Below, in pieces: positions 55,719 to 63,175 of a stretch of DNA of 64,000 bases. Location: the NCBI RefSeq assembly GCF_009827445.1, contig NZ_WTYI01000001.1, positions 958,381 to 1,022,380 on the forward strand. The letters are read 5' to 3'. The notes beneath the pieces were generated by a model, which worked only from the letters and a program-made list of their open reading frames with translations, was not told where the DNA came from and made no database searches. Positions within the stretch are counted from its first letter, which is position 1; each line of letters begins with the position of its first letter. The position numbers were made by a program, and so were the translations under genes. Source of the stretch: Qipengyuania aquimaris (GTDB lineage: Bacteria; Pseudomonadota; Alphaproteobacteria; Sphingomonadales; Sphingomonadaceae).

Positions 55719-57524
55719 TCAGGCCGCGGTCTGGAAAGCCTCTTCGCCCAGAGCCATCATGCTGTCTGCACCTGCTTCCAGCTTGCGGCGCAGGGCACCG
55801 GCATCGGGAAGATAGCGGTCCATGTAGTAGCGCGCGGTAGCGAGCTTCTGTTCGTAGAACGCCTTGTCGTCGCCTGCGCCGTCGACCTTGGCCGCAGCGA
55901 TCTTGGCCATTTTGAGCCACATGAGGCCCAGCGTCACGATTCCCATGATGTGCATGTAATGATGCGCGCCGGCGCCCAGATGATTGGGGTTCTGCATCGC
56001 ATTGTTCATGAACCACATCGTGGCAGCCTGCTGCTGGCCCAGAGCCTTTTCGAGCTGCTCTGCCATGTCCTTGGTCGCTTCGACTTTCTTCGCCGCAGCG
56101 ATTTCCTCGCCGACGACCTTGAAGAATGCCTGCACAGCAGCGCCGCCTTTCTGGGCAAGCTTGCGTCCGCAAAGGTCCATCGCCTGAACGCCGTTCGTGC
56201 CTTCGTAGATCTGCGCGATACGCGCGTCGCGGACGAACTGGCTCATGCCCCATTCCTCGATGTAGCCGTGGCCGCCGAAGACCTGCTGCATGTTGGTGGC
56301 GACTTCATAACCCTTGTCGGTGCCATAGCCCTTGATGACCGGCGTCATGAGCCCGATCAGCAGGTCGGCCTGCTCGCGCTCTTCCTCGGTCTGGGCCTTA
56401 TGCGTGAGGTCCACGAGGAGCGCGCCCCACAGGCACAGGGCTCGCATGCCTTCGGTGAAGGCCTTTGCGTCCATCAGCATACGGCGAACGTCGGGGTGGA
56501 CGAAGATCGGGTCGGCCTGCGCTTCGGGCTCTGCCGGTCCACTGAGTGCGCGGCCCTGACGACGATCGAGCGCATAGGCGACCGCGTTCTGATATGCAGC
56601 TTCTGCCTGGCTGAGACCCTGGATGCCCACGCCGAGGCGCGCTGCGTTCATCATGATGAACATGGCGGCGAGGCCCTTGTTCTCTTCGCCGACCATCCAG
56701 CCCGTCGCGCCGTCGTAGTTGAGCACGCAGGTCGAGTTGCCATGGATGCCCATCTTTTCCTCGATCGAACCGCACGAAACGCCGTTGCGCTCGCCCGGAG
56801 TACCGTCATCGTTCACGATGAACTTGGGAACGACGAACAGTGAAATGCCCTTGGTCGAATCCGGTGCACCCGGCGTCTTCGCCAGCACGAGGTGGATGAT
56901 ATTGTCCGCCATGTCGTGTTCGCCGGCGGAGATGAAGATCTTGGTGCCCGTGAGCGCATAGGAACCGTCACCGTTCGGCACGGCCTTGGTGCGGATCATG
57001 CCCAGATCTGTTCCGCAATGCGGCTCGGTCAGGTTCATGGTGCCGGTCCACTCGTTGGAGATCATCTTCGGGAGATACTTCTCCTTCTGCTCCTGCGACC
57101 CCTTGGCGATCAGCGCCGAAATCGCGCCATTGGTGAGGCCCGGATACATGCCGAATGCCTGGTTGGCGCTGGCGATGTATTCTTCCATCACGAAGCCAAG
57201 AACGTGCGGCATGCCCTGCCCGCCGAATTCTTCCGGCGCGGCAATCGTGCCCCAACCCGCCTCGCGGAACTGGTCAAAAGCTTCCTTGAAGCCCGGAGGC
57301 GTTGTGACCGATCCGTCTTCGTTGCGCACGCAGCCGTGCTCATCGCCGATGCGATTGAGCGGAGCCAGCACTTCGGCACAGAACTTTCCGCCTTCGTTGA
57401 TGACTGCTTCGGTCACATCTTCGCTGACCATTTCGAAACCTGGCAGGTTTCCGTAGCTGCCGAGTTCCAGCAGCTCGTTCACGACGAAGCGGGTGTCACG
57501 GGTGGGTGCGGTGTAGATTGGCAT
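55719..57524 (-). CDS. Acyl-CoA dehydrogenase, long (ACAD with C-terminal extension)
   Basis: FAD enzyme oxidising acyl-CoA to enoyl-CoA. FAD and substrate blocks are MNLTEPHCGTDLGMIRTKA and GTKIFISAGEHDM. The catalytic-region signature is IAQIYEGTNGVQAMDL, and a C-terminal extension holds four-helix sequence with a His/Met-rich patch (AGAHHYMHIMG). The 601-residue length fits the FadE12/AidB-related group with N-terminal ACDH_N. The ribosome binding site is AAGGA. A MerR-family gene lies just upstream on the same strand. Confidence 0.93.
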   Translation of the reverse strand: MPIYTAPTRDTRFVVNELLELGSYGNLPGFEMVSEDVTEAVINEGGKFCAEVLAPLNRIGDEHGCVRNEDGSVTTPPGFKEAFDQFREAGWGTIAAPEEFGGQGMPHVLGFVMEEYIASANQAFGMYPGLTNGAISALIAKGSQEQKEKYLPKMISNEWTGTMNLTEPHCGTDLGMIRTKAVPNGDGSYALTGTKIFISAGEHDMADNIIHLVLAKTPGAPDSTKGISLFVVPKFIVNDDGTPGERNGVSCGSIEEKMGIHGNSTCVLNYDGATGWMVGEENKGLAAMFIMMNAARLGVGIQGLSQAEAAYQNAVAYALDRRQGRALSGPAEPEAQADPIFVHPDVRRMLMDAKAFTEGMRALCLWGALLVDLTHKAQTEEEREQADLLIGLMTPVIKGYGTDKGYEVATNMQQVFGGHGYIEEWGMSQFVRDARIAQIYEGTNGVQAMDLCGRKLAQKGGAAVQAFFKVVGEEIAAAKKVEATKDMAEQLEKALGQQQAATMWFMNNAMQNPNHLGAGAHHYMHIMGIVTLGLMWLKMAKIAAAKVDGAGDDKAFYEQKLATARYYMDRYLPDAGALRRKLEAGADSMMALGEEAFQTAA

Positions 57525-57586
57525 GTCTAGTCCTTGGAGAGATATCTAATCGTGTGGCGGAAGTCTCGCCGGGGAGGTATTGGAAA

Positions 57587-58042
57587 CTACTCGACCTGGT
57601 CTTCGACCAGGCTGATGAACTCGGTCAGTTCCTTTATGGAACTGTCGATGTCCGCGCGCTGCGCTTTGAGCTTTGCAACATGGCGGCGGCACTTCTCGAG
57701 CGTGACACGGCGCTGTTCGGCGCGTCCGTCATCGAGATCGTATAGATCGATCATTTCGCGGATTTCTGTGAGCGAGAAGCCGACGTTCTTCGCCCGCATG
57801 ATCCAAGCGAGGCGCGCGCGATCACGCTTGGAATAAATCCGCGTCAGGCCGACCCTGGAGGGAGCGATAAGCCCCTCGTCCTCGTAGAAACGCAGCGCCC
57901 TAGCCGTGCACTCGAACTCGCTCGTCAGATCGGAGATTGAGTATTGCTCACGTTCGAGCTTGTCCGGACGTTCGAGGTGGGCACCGGCATGACGGCGATC
58001 GGAATCTTCGTTTGCGGTAGGACTTCTGAGAGGCTGGGACAT
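57587..58042 (-). CDS. MerR-family transcriptional regulator (LiuR-like)
   Basis: The 151-residue protein has a MerR winged helix (YSISDLTSEFECTARALRFY and EDEGLIAPSRVGLTRIYS). The dimer coiled coil follows, with the ELTEFISLVE end and no metal-binding cysteines. This is the type that controls branched-chain and fatty acyl-CoA degradation. The dehydrogenase gene 62 bases downstream is its probable target. An inverted repeat overlapping its promoter region suggests autoregulation. Confidence 0.87.
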   Translation of the reverse strand: MSQPLRSPTANEDSDRRHAGAHLERPDKLEREQYSISDLTSEFECTARALRFYEDEGLIAPSRVGLTRIYSKRDRARLAWIMRAKNVGFSLTEIREMIDLYDLDDGRAEQRRVTLEKCRRHVAKLKAQRADIDSSIKELTEFISLVEDQVE

Positions 58043-58053
58043 ACCCCTCTTCT

Positions 58054-58077
58054 AACGCAACGTTTACGTAAGCGTCA
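58054..58077 (-). promoter_or_regulatory. Candidate operator of the MerR regulator
   Basis: A TACGTA core (58065-58070) is flanked by imperfect arms, giving ACGTTTACGTAAGCGT. This is close to the palindromic TTTACGTAAACG-type sites known for LiuR/MerR regulators of acyl-CoA degradation. It lies 12-35 bases before the MerR start and overlaps the last codon and stop of hisI. Confidence 0.6.
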
Positions 58078-58449
58078 AGTGTTGACGGGTTGGAGAACGC
58101 CATCCTCAAGCTTGCGATAAAAACAGCGGGTAGCCCCTGTGTGGCACGTCGGACCGGCGGGGCTGCATTCCAGGACCAACGCATCCTGGTCACAGTCGAC
58201 CATTATCTTTCCCACTCGCAGCACATTCCCGGACGTTTCGCCTTTCAGCCAAAGCTTGCCCCGAGACCGGGAATGAAAGTGCGCCAACCCGCTATCCAGC
58301 GTCTTGTCGAGGGCCTCCGCGTCCATGAACGCGACCATCAGGACCTCGCGATTCGCTGCGTTCACGACGACCGCGGTAAGTAATCCGTTCGCATCGAACT
58401 TGGGCGCGAAGACCTTTCCCTGCTCACGTTCGGTCTTGGAAATGCTCAT
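58075..58449 (-). CDS. hisI: Phosphoribosyl-AMP cyclohydrolase (HisI)
   Basis: Third step of histidine synthesis, opening the adenine ring of PR-AMP. The metal motif is IMVDCDQDALVLEC (DxDxD-type) and the Zn cysteines are in GPTCHTGATRCFY. The 124-residue protein from the ATG at 58449 (MSISKTEREQG) is a stand-alone HisI without the HisE domain. An upstream in-frame extension to 58500 is not conserved-looking. No other his gene is in this window. Confidence 0.94.
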   Translation of the reverse strand: MSISKTEREQGKVFAPKFDANGLLTAVVVNAANREVLMVAFMDAEALDKTLDSGLAHFHSRSRGKLWLKGETSGNVLRVGKIMVDCDQDALVLECSPAGPTCHTGATRCFYRKLEDGVLQPVNT

Positions 58450-58794
58450 GGAATGGTCCGTTTTGTAAAAATACGACAGCTTGTTGCACGATAACCACAA
58501 GGGTGTTTCAAAATCGACCCAAATTTCGAATGCCTATTCAATGAACGCCGGGTTTGGGTGATGTTCCCTCTCGCAGGCAATGTGAAGTCTGCCAACCGGA
58601 TCACGGGTATCGCGAGATAGCTCAGGTTCAGGGGGTCCCGGGTCCGCTGCCGCATGGGGGTACTAATGCGGCGCATCCGGTAACGATGAGGGATAGGACC
58701 CGATGCACACTGGGGGGTTTGCATCATGTCGCAAGACGGGTCCGGTGTATTTCGTCACGTGGCGCCCGGGACCGGAAGGTTCCGGGCGTTTCGG
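58450..58794. other. Gene-free stretch with three consecutive hairpins
   Basis: This 345-base gap between comF and hisI holds no supported gene. It shows GCCGCAT/ATGCGGC (58649-58655 with 58666-58672), enclosed by GGGTCC/GGACCC (58640-58645 with 58696-58701). GATGCA/TGCATC (58702-58707 with 58720-58725) follows. CGCCCGGGACC/GGTTCCGGGCG (58763-58773 with 58778-58788) comes last. These would fold into a multi-branched RNA. No match to SRP RNA, 6S, RNase P or a riboswitch was recognised. Strand of any transcript is unknown. Confidence 0.5.
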
Positions 58795-59583
58795 TTATTG
58801 GGAACGACGCTTTTGCGTGGCGCTTCCAAGTGCCTCGTCGAGGACCCGCGAGAAACAACAGATCACGACCGACTTCGCTCCTGCCCGCTTTAAGACGCGG
58901 ACGCAGGCCTCGCTTGTCGCGCCGCTGGTCAGCACGTCGTCGACCAGAAGGATATCCCGACCTTCAAGCTGAGCCACCATTGGTGCGCGCACCTTTATCG
59001 CACCGCCGACAACCTTCGCACGGGCTTTAGCGCCCATTCCGCCGAGGCTGGGTGTCGCCCGGGTGCGTTCGAGCGCCTCAACCAAGAGCCTGCCCCGCCC
59101 TGCCCGTTCAAGTTCCCTCCCCAACAGTGCCGCCTGGTTGAAGCCGCGTGTCCACAGGCGCCAGCGATGCAGGGGTACGGGGACGATCAGCCGTCTTTCC
59201 GACCCCGTCGGGACACGCGCCGCCATTAACCGGGCAAGCAAAGGCGCGAGGCCGATCTTGCGTCCATGCTTGAAGCCGAGGACGAGCTTGCGCGAAACGT
59301 CCGTGTACAGCGTTCCGGCAGCGATACCGTCGTGGATAGGCTTCTTGCCGAGGCATGGTGCGCATATCCGCTCCTGCTCGGGCGAACCTTCGCCGAATGG
59401 GCGCTGGCACAGGCTGCAACACGGATCGCCGGGTATGGCTAGATCGCTCCAGCATTCCTGACACAGACCGCCATGTTCACCGATCGCATCACCGCAAGCG
59501 GGACAGCGCGGCGGATAGACAAGGTTTACGACGGGAGCCGAGCCTTCGCGCAGATGCTTCCCGATTATGGCTAATCTCCCCAT
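58795..59583 (-). CDS. ComF-family phosphoribosyltransferase-like protein
   Basis: The 262-residue protein has an N-terminal four-cysteine-pair zinc region (YPPRCPACGD, CQECW, CSLCQRPF, CAPCLGK). The C-terminal domain shows the PRPP motif ILLVDDVLTSGATSEACVR. ComF is linked to DNA uptake in competent bacteria, though it is often present in species without known competence. Start is uncertain: ATG at 59583 or 59607. The divergent methyltransferase gene begins about 55 bases away. Confidence 0.88.
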   Translation of the reverse strand: MGRLAIIGKHLREGSAPVVNLVYPPRCPACGDAIGEHGGLCQECWSDLAIPGDPCCSLCQRPFGEGSPEQERICAPCLGKKPIHDGIAAGTLYTDVSRKLVLGFKHGRKIGLAPLLARLMAARVPTGSERRLIVPVPLHRWRLWTRGFNQAALLGRELERAGRGRLLVEALERTRATPSLGGMGAKARAKVVGGAIKVRAPMVAQLEGRDILLVDDVLTSGATSEACVRVLKRAGAKSVVICCFSRVLDEALGSATQKRRSQ

Positions 59584-59637
59584 GCCGATGTCGTGCCGCG
59601 CTTGCATCGCGCTGGCAAGAGCGGCAGTGCGCCCAGC

Positions 59638-60396
59638 ATGGAAACACGGTCGCCTCCCCGCATTTTCTCGCGCCAACGCCGGATCGCCGGCCTGCGCCGC
59701 CTGCTAGTAAGCCAGTCCCAGCGCGATGCGGCGCGCTACGTCATGGACGACATGGTCGAGGACGTACTCGAGCGCCTCGAGTTTATGCGACTTGCGCCGA
59801 AGCGCGTGCTGGTGATCGGAGACTGGACCGGGACGCTGGCCCTGTCGTTGAGGGGCAACGGCGCAGCGGTCGAAGAAACGGACGTGCGCAGCCTCGATGA
59901 AGAGGCGCCGCTACCCAACGGACAGTTCGAACTGATCGTCAGCCTGGCCTCGCTCGGCCGGGTGAACGACCTGCCGGGCGCCCTGCTCCACCTGCGCGCC
60001 GCACTGGTTGAGGATGGCATCCTGCTCGCCAGCATGATCGGCGCGGGAAGCCTTGCGAACCTGCGCCGTGCCATGATCGCTGCCGAACCGGATCGCCCCT
60101 CGGCACGGATGCATCCGCTGGTCGATAACACTTCGGCATCGGGGCTCATGCAAAGAGCCCTGTTCCGCCGCCAGGTGGTCGACAGCCGGAGCGTGGAGGT
60201 CGCCTTCTCCTCGCTCGATCGCCTGGTGCAGGACCTTCGCGACCAGGGCCTCGGCTCCAGCCTTGCTTCTGCGCCCCCGCCGCTCGGCAAGGCAGCTCTG
60301 GAAAGAGCGCGAGAGGCGTTCCTCGCCGGCGCGAACGATCAGGGCCGGGTCATCGAAACTTTCGAGATTTTAACCCTAACCGGCTGGAAAGACTAG
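59638..60396 (+). CDS. SAM-dependent methyltransferase, BioC/NDUFAF5-like
   Basis: The 252-residue class I methyltransferase has a degenerate first motif, RVLVIGDWTGTLALSLRG, where the SAM-binding glycine loop is usually GxGxG. SLASLGRVNDLPGALLHLRAAL follows in the motif III-IV zone and LLASMIGAGSLANLRRA after it. A gene of this type sits next to comF in many alphaproteobacteria and resembles the mitochondrial complex I assembly factor NDUFAF5. The stop overlaps the convergent ppdK end by four bases. Confidence 0.8.
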   Translation: METRSPPRIFSRQRRIAGLRRLLVSQSQRDAARYVMDDMVEDVLERLEFMRLAPKRVLVIGDWTGTLALSLRGNGAAVEETDVRSLDEEAPLPNGQFELIVSLASLGRVNDLPGALLHLRAALVEDGILLASMIGAGSLANLRRAMIAAEPDRPSARMHPLVDNTSASGLMQRALFRRQVVDSRSVEVAFSSLDRLVQDLRDQGLGSSLASAPPPLGKAALERAREAFLAGANDQGRVIETFEILTLTGWKD

Positions 60397-63056
60397 CGCA
60401 GGTTCGCCTGCGCCGCTGCCAGCCTTGCGATCGGCACGCGGTATGGCGAGGCGCTGACGTAATCGAGCCCGGTAGCCTCGCAGAACGCGATACTGGCCGG
60501 ATCGCCACCGTGTTCGCCGCAGATGCCGAGCTTGATATCGCCGCGCGTCGCCCTGCCCCGCTCTGCCGCCAGTTCGACCAGCTGGCCCACGCCATCGACA
60601 TCGAGGCTGACGAAGGGATCGCGCGCGAAAATGCCCTTGTCGACATAGGTCGTGAGGAAGCGGCCAGCATCGTCGCGGCTGACGCCGAGCGTGGTCTGGG
60701 TGAGGTCGTTCGTCCCGAAGCTGAAGAATTCACCGACTTCGGCAATTTCGCCCGCCATCAGCGCCGCACGCGGCAGTTCGATCATCGTGCCGACAAGGTA
60801 ATCGACCGTGCAGCCGGAGGTTTCGAAGACCGACTGGGCCGCCTTGTCGACGATGTCCTTGAGCAGTTCCAATTCGCGGCGGGTGGCCACTAGCGGGATC
60901 ATGATTTCCGGGACAGGAGCCTCGCCGCTAGCCTTGGCGACTTCGCAGGCCGCCTCGAAAATGGCGCGCGCCTGCATCTCGTAAATCTCGGGATAGGTAA
61001 TTCCGAGACGGCAGCCACGATGACCCAGCATCGGGTTGAATTCGTGCAATTCGCCCGCGCGGCGGCGCAGCTTTTCGACGTCGAGACCGGTGGCCCTCGC
61101 CAGTTCCTCGAACTCCGTATCGCCATGCGGCAGGAATTCATGCAGCGGCGGGTCGAGCAGGCGGATGGTGCAGGGAAGCCCCGCCATGACCTCGAAAATC
61201 TTGACAAAATCGCTGCGCTGTTCGGGCAAAAGCTGGTCCAGCGCCGCGCGGCGTCCGGCCTCGTTTTCGGCCAAAATCATCTGACGCACCAGGCTGATGC
61301 GGTCCGCATCGAAGAACATGTGCTCGGTCCGGCAAAGACCGATGCCTTCCGCACCGAACTGGCGCGCCATACGGCATTCGGTTTCCGTCTCCGCATTGGT
61401 CCGCACGCGCATCCGGCGGTGCTTGTCGGCCCATTCCATCAGCGTGCCAAAGTCGCCGGCAAGCTCGGGCTCGATCGTCGCGACTTCGCCCGCCATGACC
61501 TGGCCGTTGGCGCCGTCGATCGTGATCGTATCACCTTCCTTCAGCTCGCGATCGCCGATGGTGAGCGTGCGCCCTTCCCGCGCAATCGCCACCTGCGAGG
61601 CACCGGAGACGCACGGACGGCCCATTCCGCGAGCGACGACTGCCGCATGGCTCGTCATACCCCCGCGCGCGGTCAGGATGCCGGTCGCCGCATGCATGCC
61701 GTGAATGTCTTCCGGACTGGTTTCGACGCGCACGAGGATGACCTTCTCACCGCGATTGGCCCACAGTTCCGCCGTATCGGCATCGAGCACGATCTTGCCG
61801 CTTGCCGCACCGGGCGAGGCAGGCAGGCCGGTGGTCAGCACATCGCGCGGCGCCTCGGGGTCGAGCGTGGGGTGGAGCAGCTGGTCCAATGCCATGGGAT
61901 CGACGCGCAGGATCGCGGTCTTCTCGTCGATCAGCCCTTCGCCGACCATGTCCACTGCCAGCTTCAGCGCGGCCTTGGCCGTGCGCTTGCCGTTACGGGT
62001 CTGCAGCAGCCACAGCTTGCCCTGCTGCACCGTGAATTCGATGTCCTGCATGTCGGTGTAATGCCGTTCCAGCAGGTCGAACAGGCGCGCCAGTTCGGCA
62101 TAGGCTTCGGGCATCGCCTCTTCCATGCTCAGCGGCTTGGCACCTGCCGCCTCGCGCGCAGCCTTGGTCAGGTATTGCGGCGTGCGGATACCGGCTACCA
62201 CGTCCTCGCCCTGCGCATTGACCAGCCATTCGCCGTAATATGCTTTCTCGCCGGTCGACGGGTTGCGGGTGAAGGCGACGCCGGTCGCGCTGGTGTCGCC
62301 CATATTGCCGAACACCATGGCCTGCACATTGACGGCAGTGCCCATGTCGTGCGGGATGTCGTTGAGCCGGCGATAGACCTTCGCGCGCTCGCTGTCCCAG
62401 CTGTCGAACACGGCGCGGATGGCACCCCACAATTGCTCGGTCGGGTCCTGCGGGAACGGCGCGTCGTGCTCTTCGGCGACGATACGCTTGTATTCGGCGA
62501 CCAGCACCTTCCAGTCATCGGCCGACATTTCCGTGTCGGCGTAGAAACCGTTGTCTTCCTTCGTGATTTCGAGCGCTTCTTCGAACAAGCCGTGATCGAG
62601 ACCGAGCACCACGTCGGAATACATCTGGATGAAGCGGCGGTAGCTGTCCCAGGCGAAGCGTTCGTCGCCCGACGTCTTCGCGAGGCCTTCCACCGTCTCG
62701 TCGTTGAGGCCGAGGTTGAGGACGGTGTCCATCATACCCGGCATCGAAACCGCCGCGCCCGAACGTACCGAGACGAGCAGCGGATCGGCCGCATCGCCAA
62801 ACCCCTTGCCCACCGTGCGTTCGATATGGGTCAGAGCGTCTTCGATCGCCTTGCGCAGTTCGGGCGCGAACTCGCCGCCATGCTCGAGGTATTTGAGGCA
62901 TTCCTCGGTGGCGATGGTAAAGCCGGGAGGGACCGGCAAGCCGATGCTGGCCATTTCGGCAAGGTTCGCGCCCTTGCCGCCGGTGACTGTCTTGTCCTTC
63001 TGCCGGGCATTCGTATGCGGAGCATCGCCGCCGAAGGTGAAGACTGTATCCGTCAC
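60393..63056 (-). CDS. ppdK: Pyruvate, phosphate dikinase
   Basis: Converts pyruvate, ATP and phosphate to phosphoenolpyruvate, AMP and PPi. The ATP-grasp domain begins GGKGANLAEMASIGLPVPPG. The phosphohistidine motif is ILTARGGMTSHAAVVARGMG, and the PEP-site region ends KLGICGEHGGDPASI with the catalytic cysteine. The 887-residue length is standard. The start is GTG at 63056 with GAGGGA upstream. A structured segment occupies the gap to glyS. PEP production here supports gluconeogenesis. Confidence 0.97.
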   Translation of the reverse strand: MTDTVFTFGGDAPHTNARQKDKTVTGGKGANLAEMASIGLPVPPGFTIATEECLKYLEHGGEFAPELRKAIEDALTHIERTVGKGFGDAADPLLVSVRSGAAVSMPGMMDTVLNLGLNDETVEGLAKTSGDERFAWDSYRRFIQMYSDVVLGLDHGLFEEALEITKEDNGFYADTEMSADDWKVLVAEYKRIVAEEHDAPFPQDPTEQLWGAIRAVFDSWDSERAKVYRRLNDIPHDMGTAVNVQAMVFGNMGDTSATGVAFTRNPSTGEKAYYGEWLVNAQGEDVVAGIRTPQYLTKAAREAAGAKPLSMEEAMPEAYAELARLFDLLERHYTDMQDIEFTVQQGKLWLLQTRNGKRTAKAALKLAVDMVGEGLIDEKTAILRVDPMALDQLLHPTLDPEAPRDVLTTGLPASPGAASGKIVLDADTAELWANRGEKVILVRVETSPEDIHGMHAATGILTARGGMTSHAAVVARGMGRPCVSGASQVAIAREGRTLTIGDRELKEGDTITIDGANGQVMAGEVATIEPELAGDFGTLMEWADKHRRMRVRTNAETETECRMARQFGAEGIGLCRTEHMFFDADRISLVRQMILAENEAGRRAALDQLLPEQRSDFVKIFEVMAGLPCTIRLLDPPLHEFLPHGDTEFEELARATGLDVEKLRRRAGELHEFNPMLGHRGCRLGITYPEIYEMQARAIFEAACEVAKASGEAPVPEIMIPLVATRRELELLKDIVDKAAQSVFETSGCTVDYLVGTMIELPRAALMAGEIAEVGEFFSFGTNDLTQTTLGVSRDDAGRFLTTYVDKGIFARDPFVSLDVDGVGQLVELAAERGRATRGDIKLGICGEHGGDPASIAFCEATGLDYVSASPYRVPIARLAAAQANLR

Positions 63057-63089
63057 GTAATATCCCTCAAAGTTTACAAAGGCGACAGC

Positions 63090-63161
63090 GTGTCACCTGC
63101 ATTTTCTGCCTTCGAACCCGCGGAATTCCGCGGCTGAGCGGCGGTTTGCCGAAGGTGACAC
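63090..63161 (-). promoter_or_regulatory. Nested inverted repeats between glyS and ppdK
   Basis: GTGTCACCT (63090-63098) is repeated inverted as AGGTGACAC (63153-63161). CCTTCG (63109-63114) pairs with CGAAGG (63150-63155). In the middle lies a perfect 16-base palindrome CCGCGGAATTCCGCGG (63118-63133). Together they could form a long leader structure before ppdK or the 3' end of the glyS transcript. Confidence 0.55.
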
Positions 63162-63175
63162 TCGCATCGAAGAAG

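Noticed and set aside
58554..59030. Open frames in the comF-hisI gap
   Set aside because: They run into comF antisense, have no ribosome binding site and unlikely residue composition; the RNA-structure reading fits better.
61020..63137. 705-codon open frame on the plus strand
   Set aside because: Antisense to ppdK, which has all catalytic motifs.
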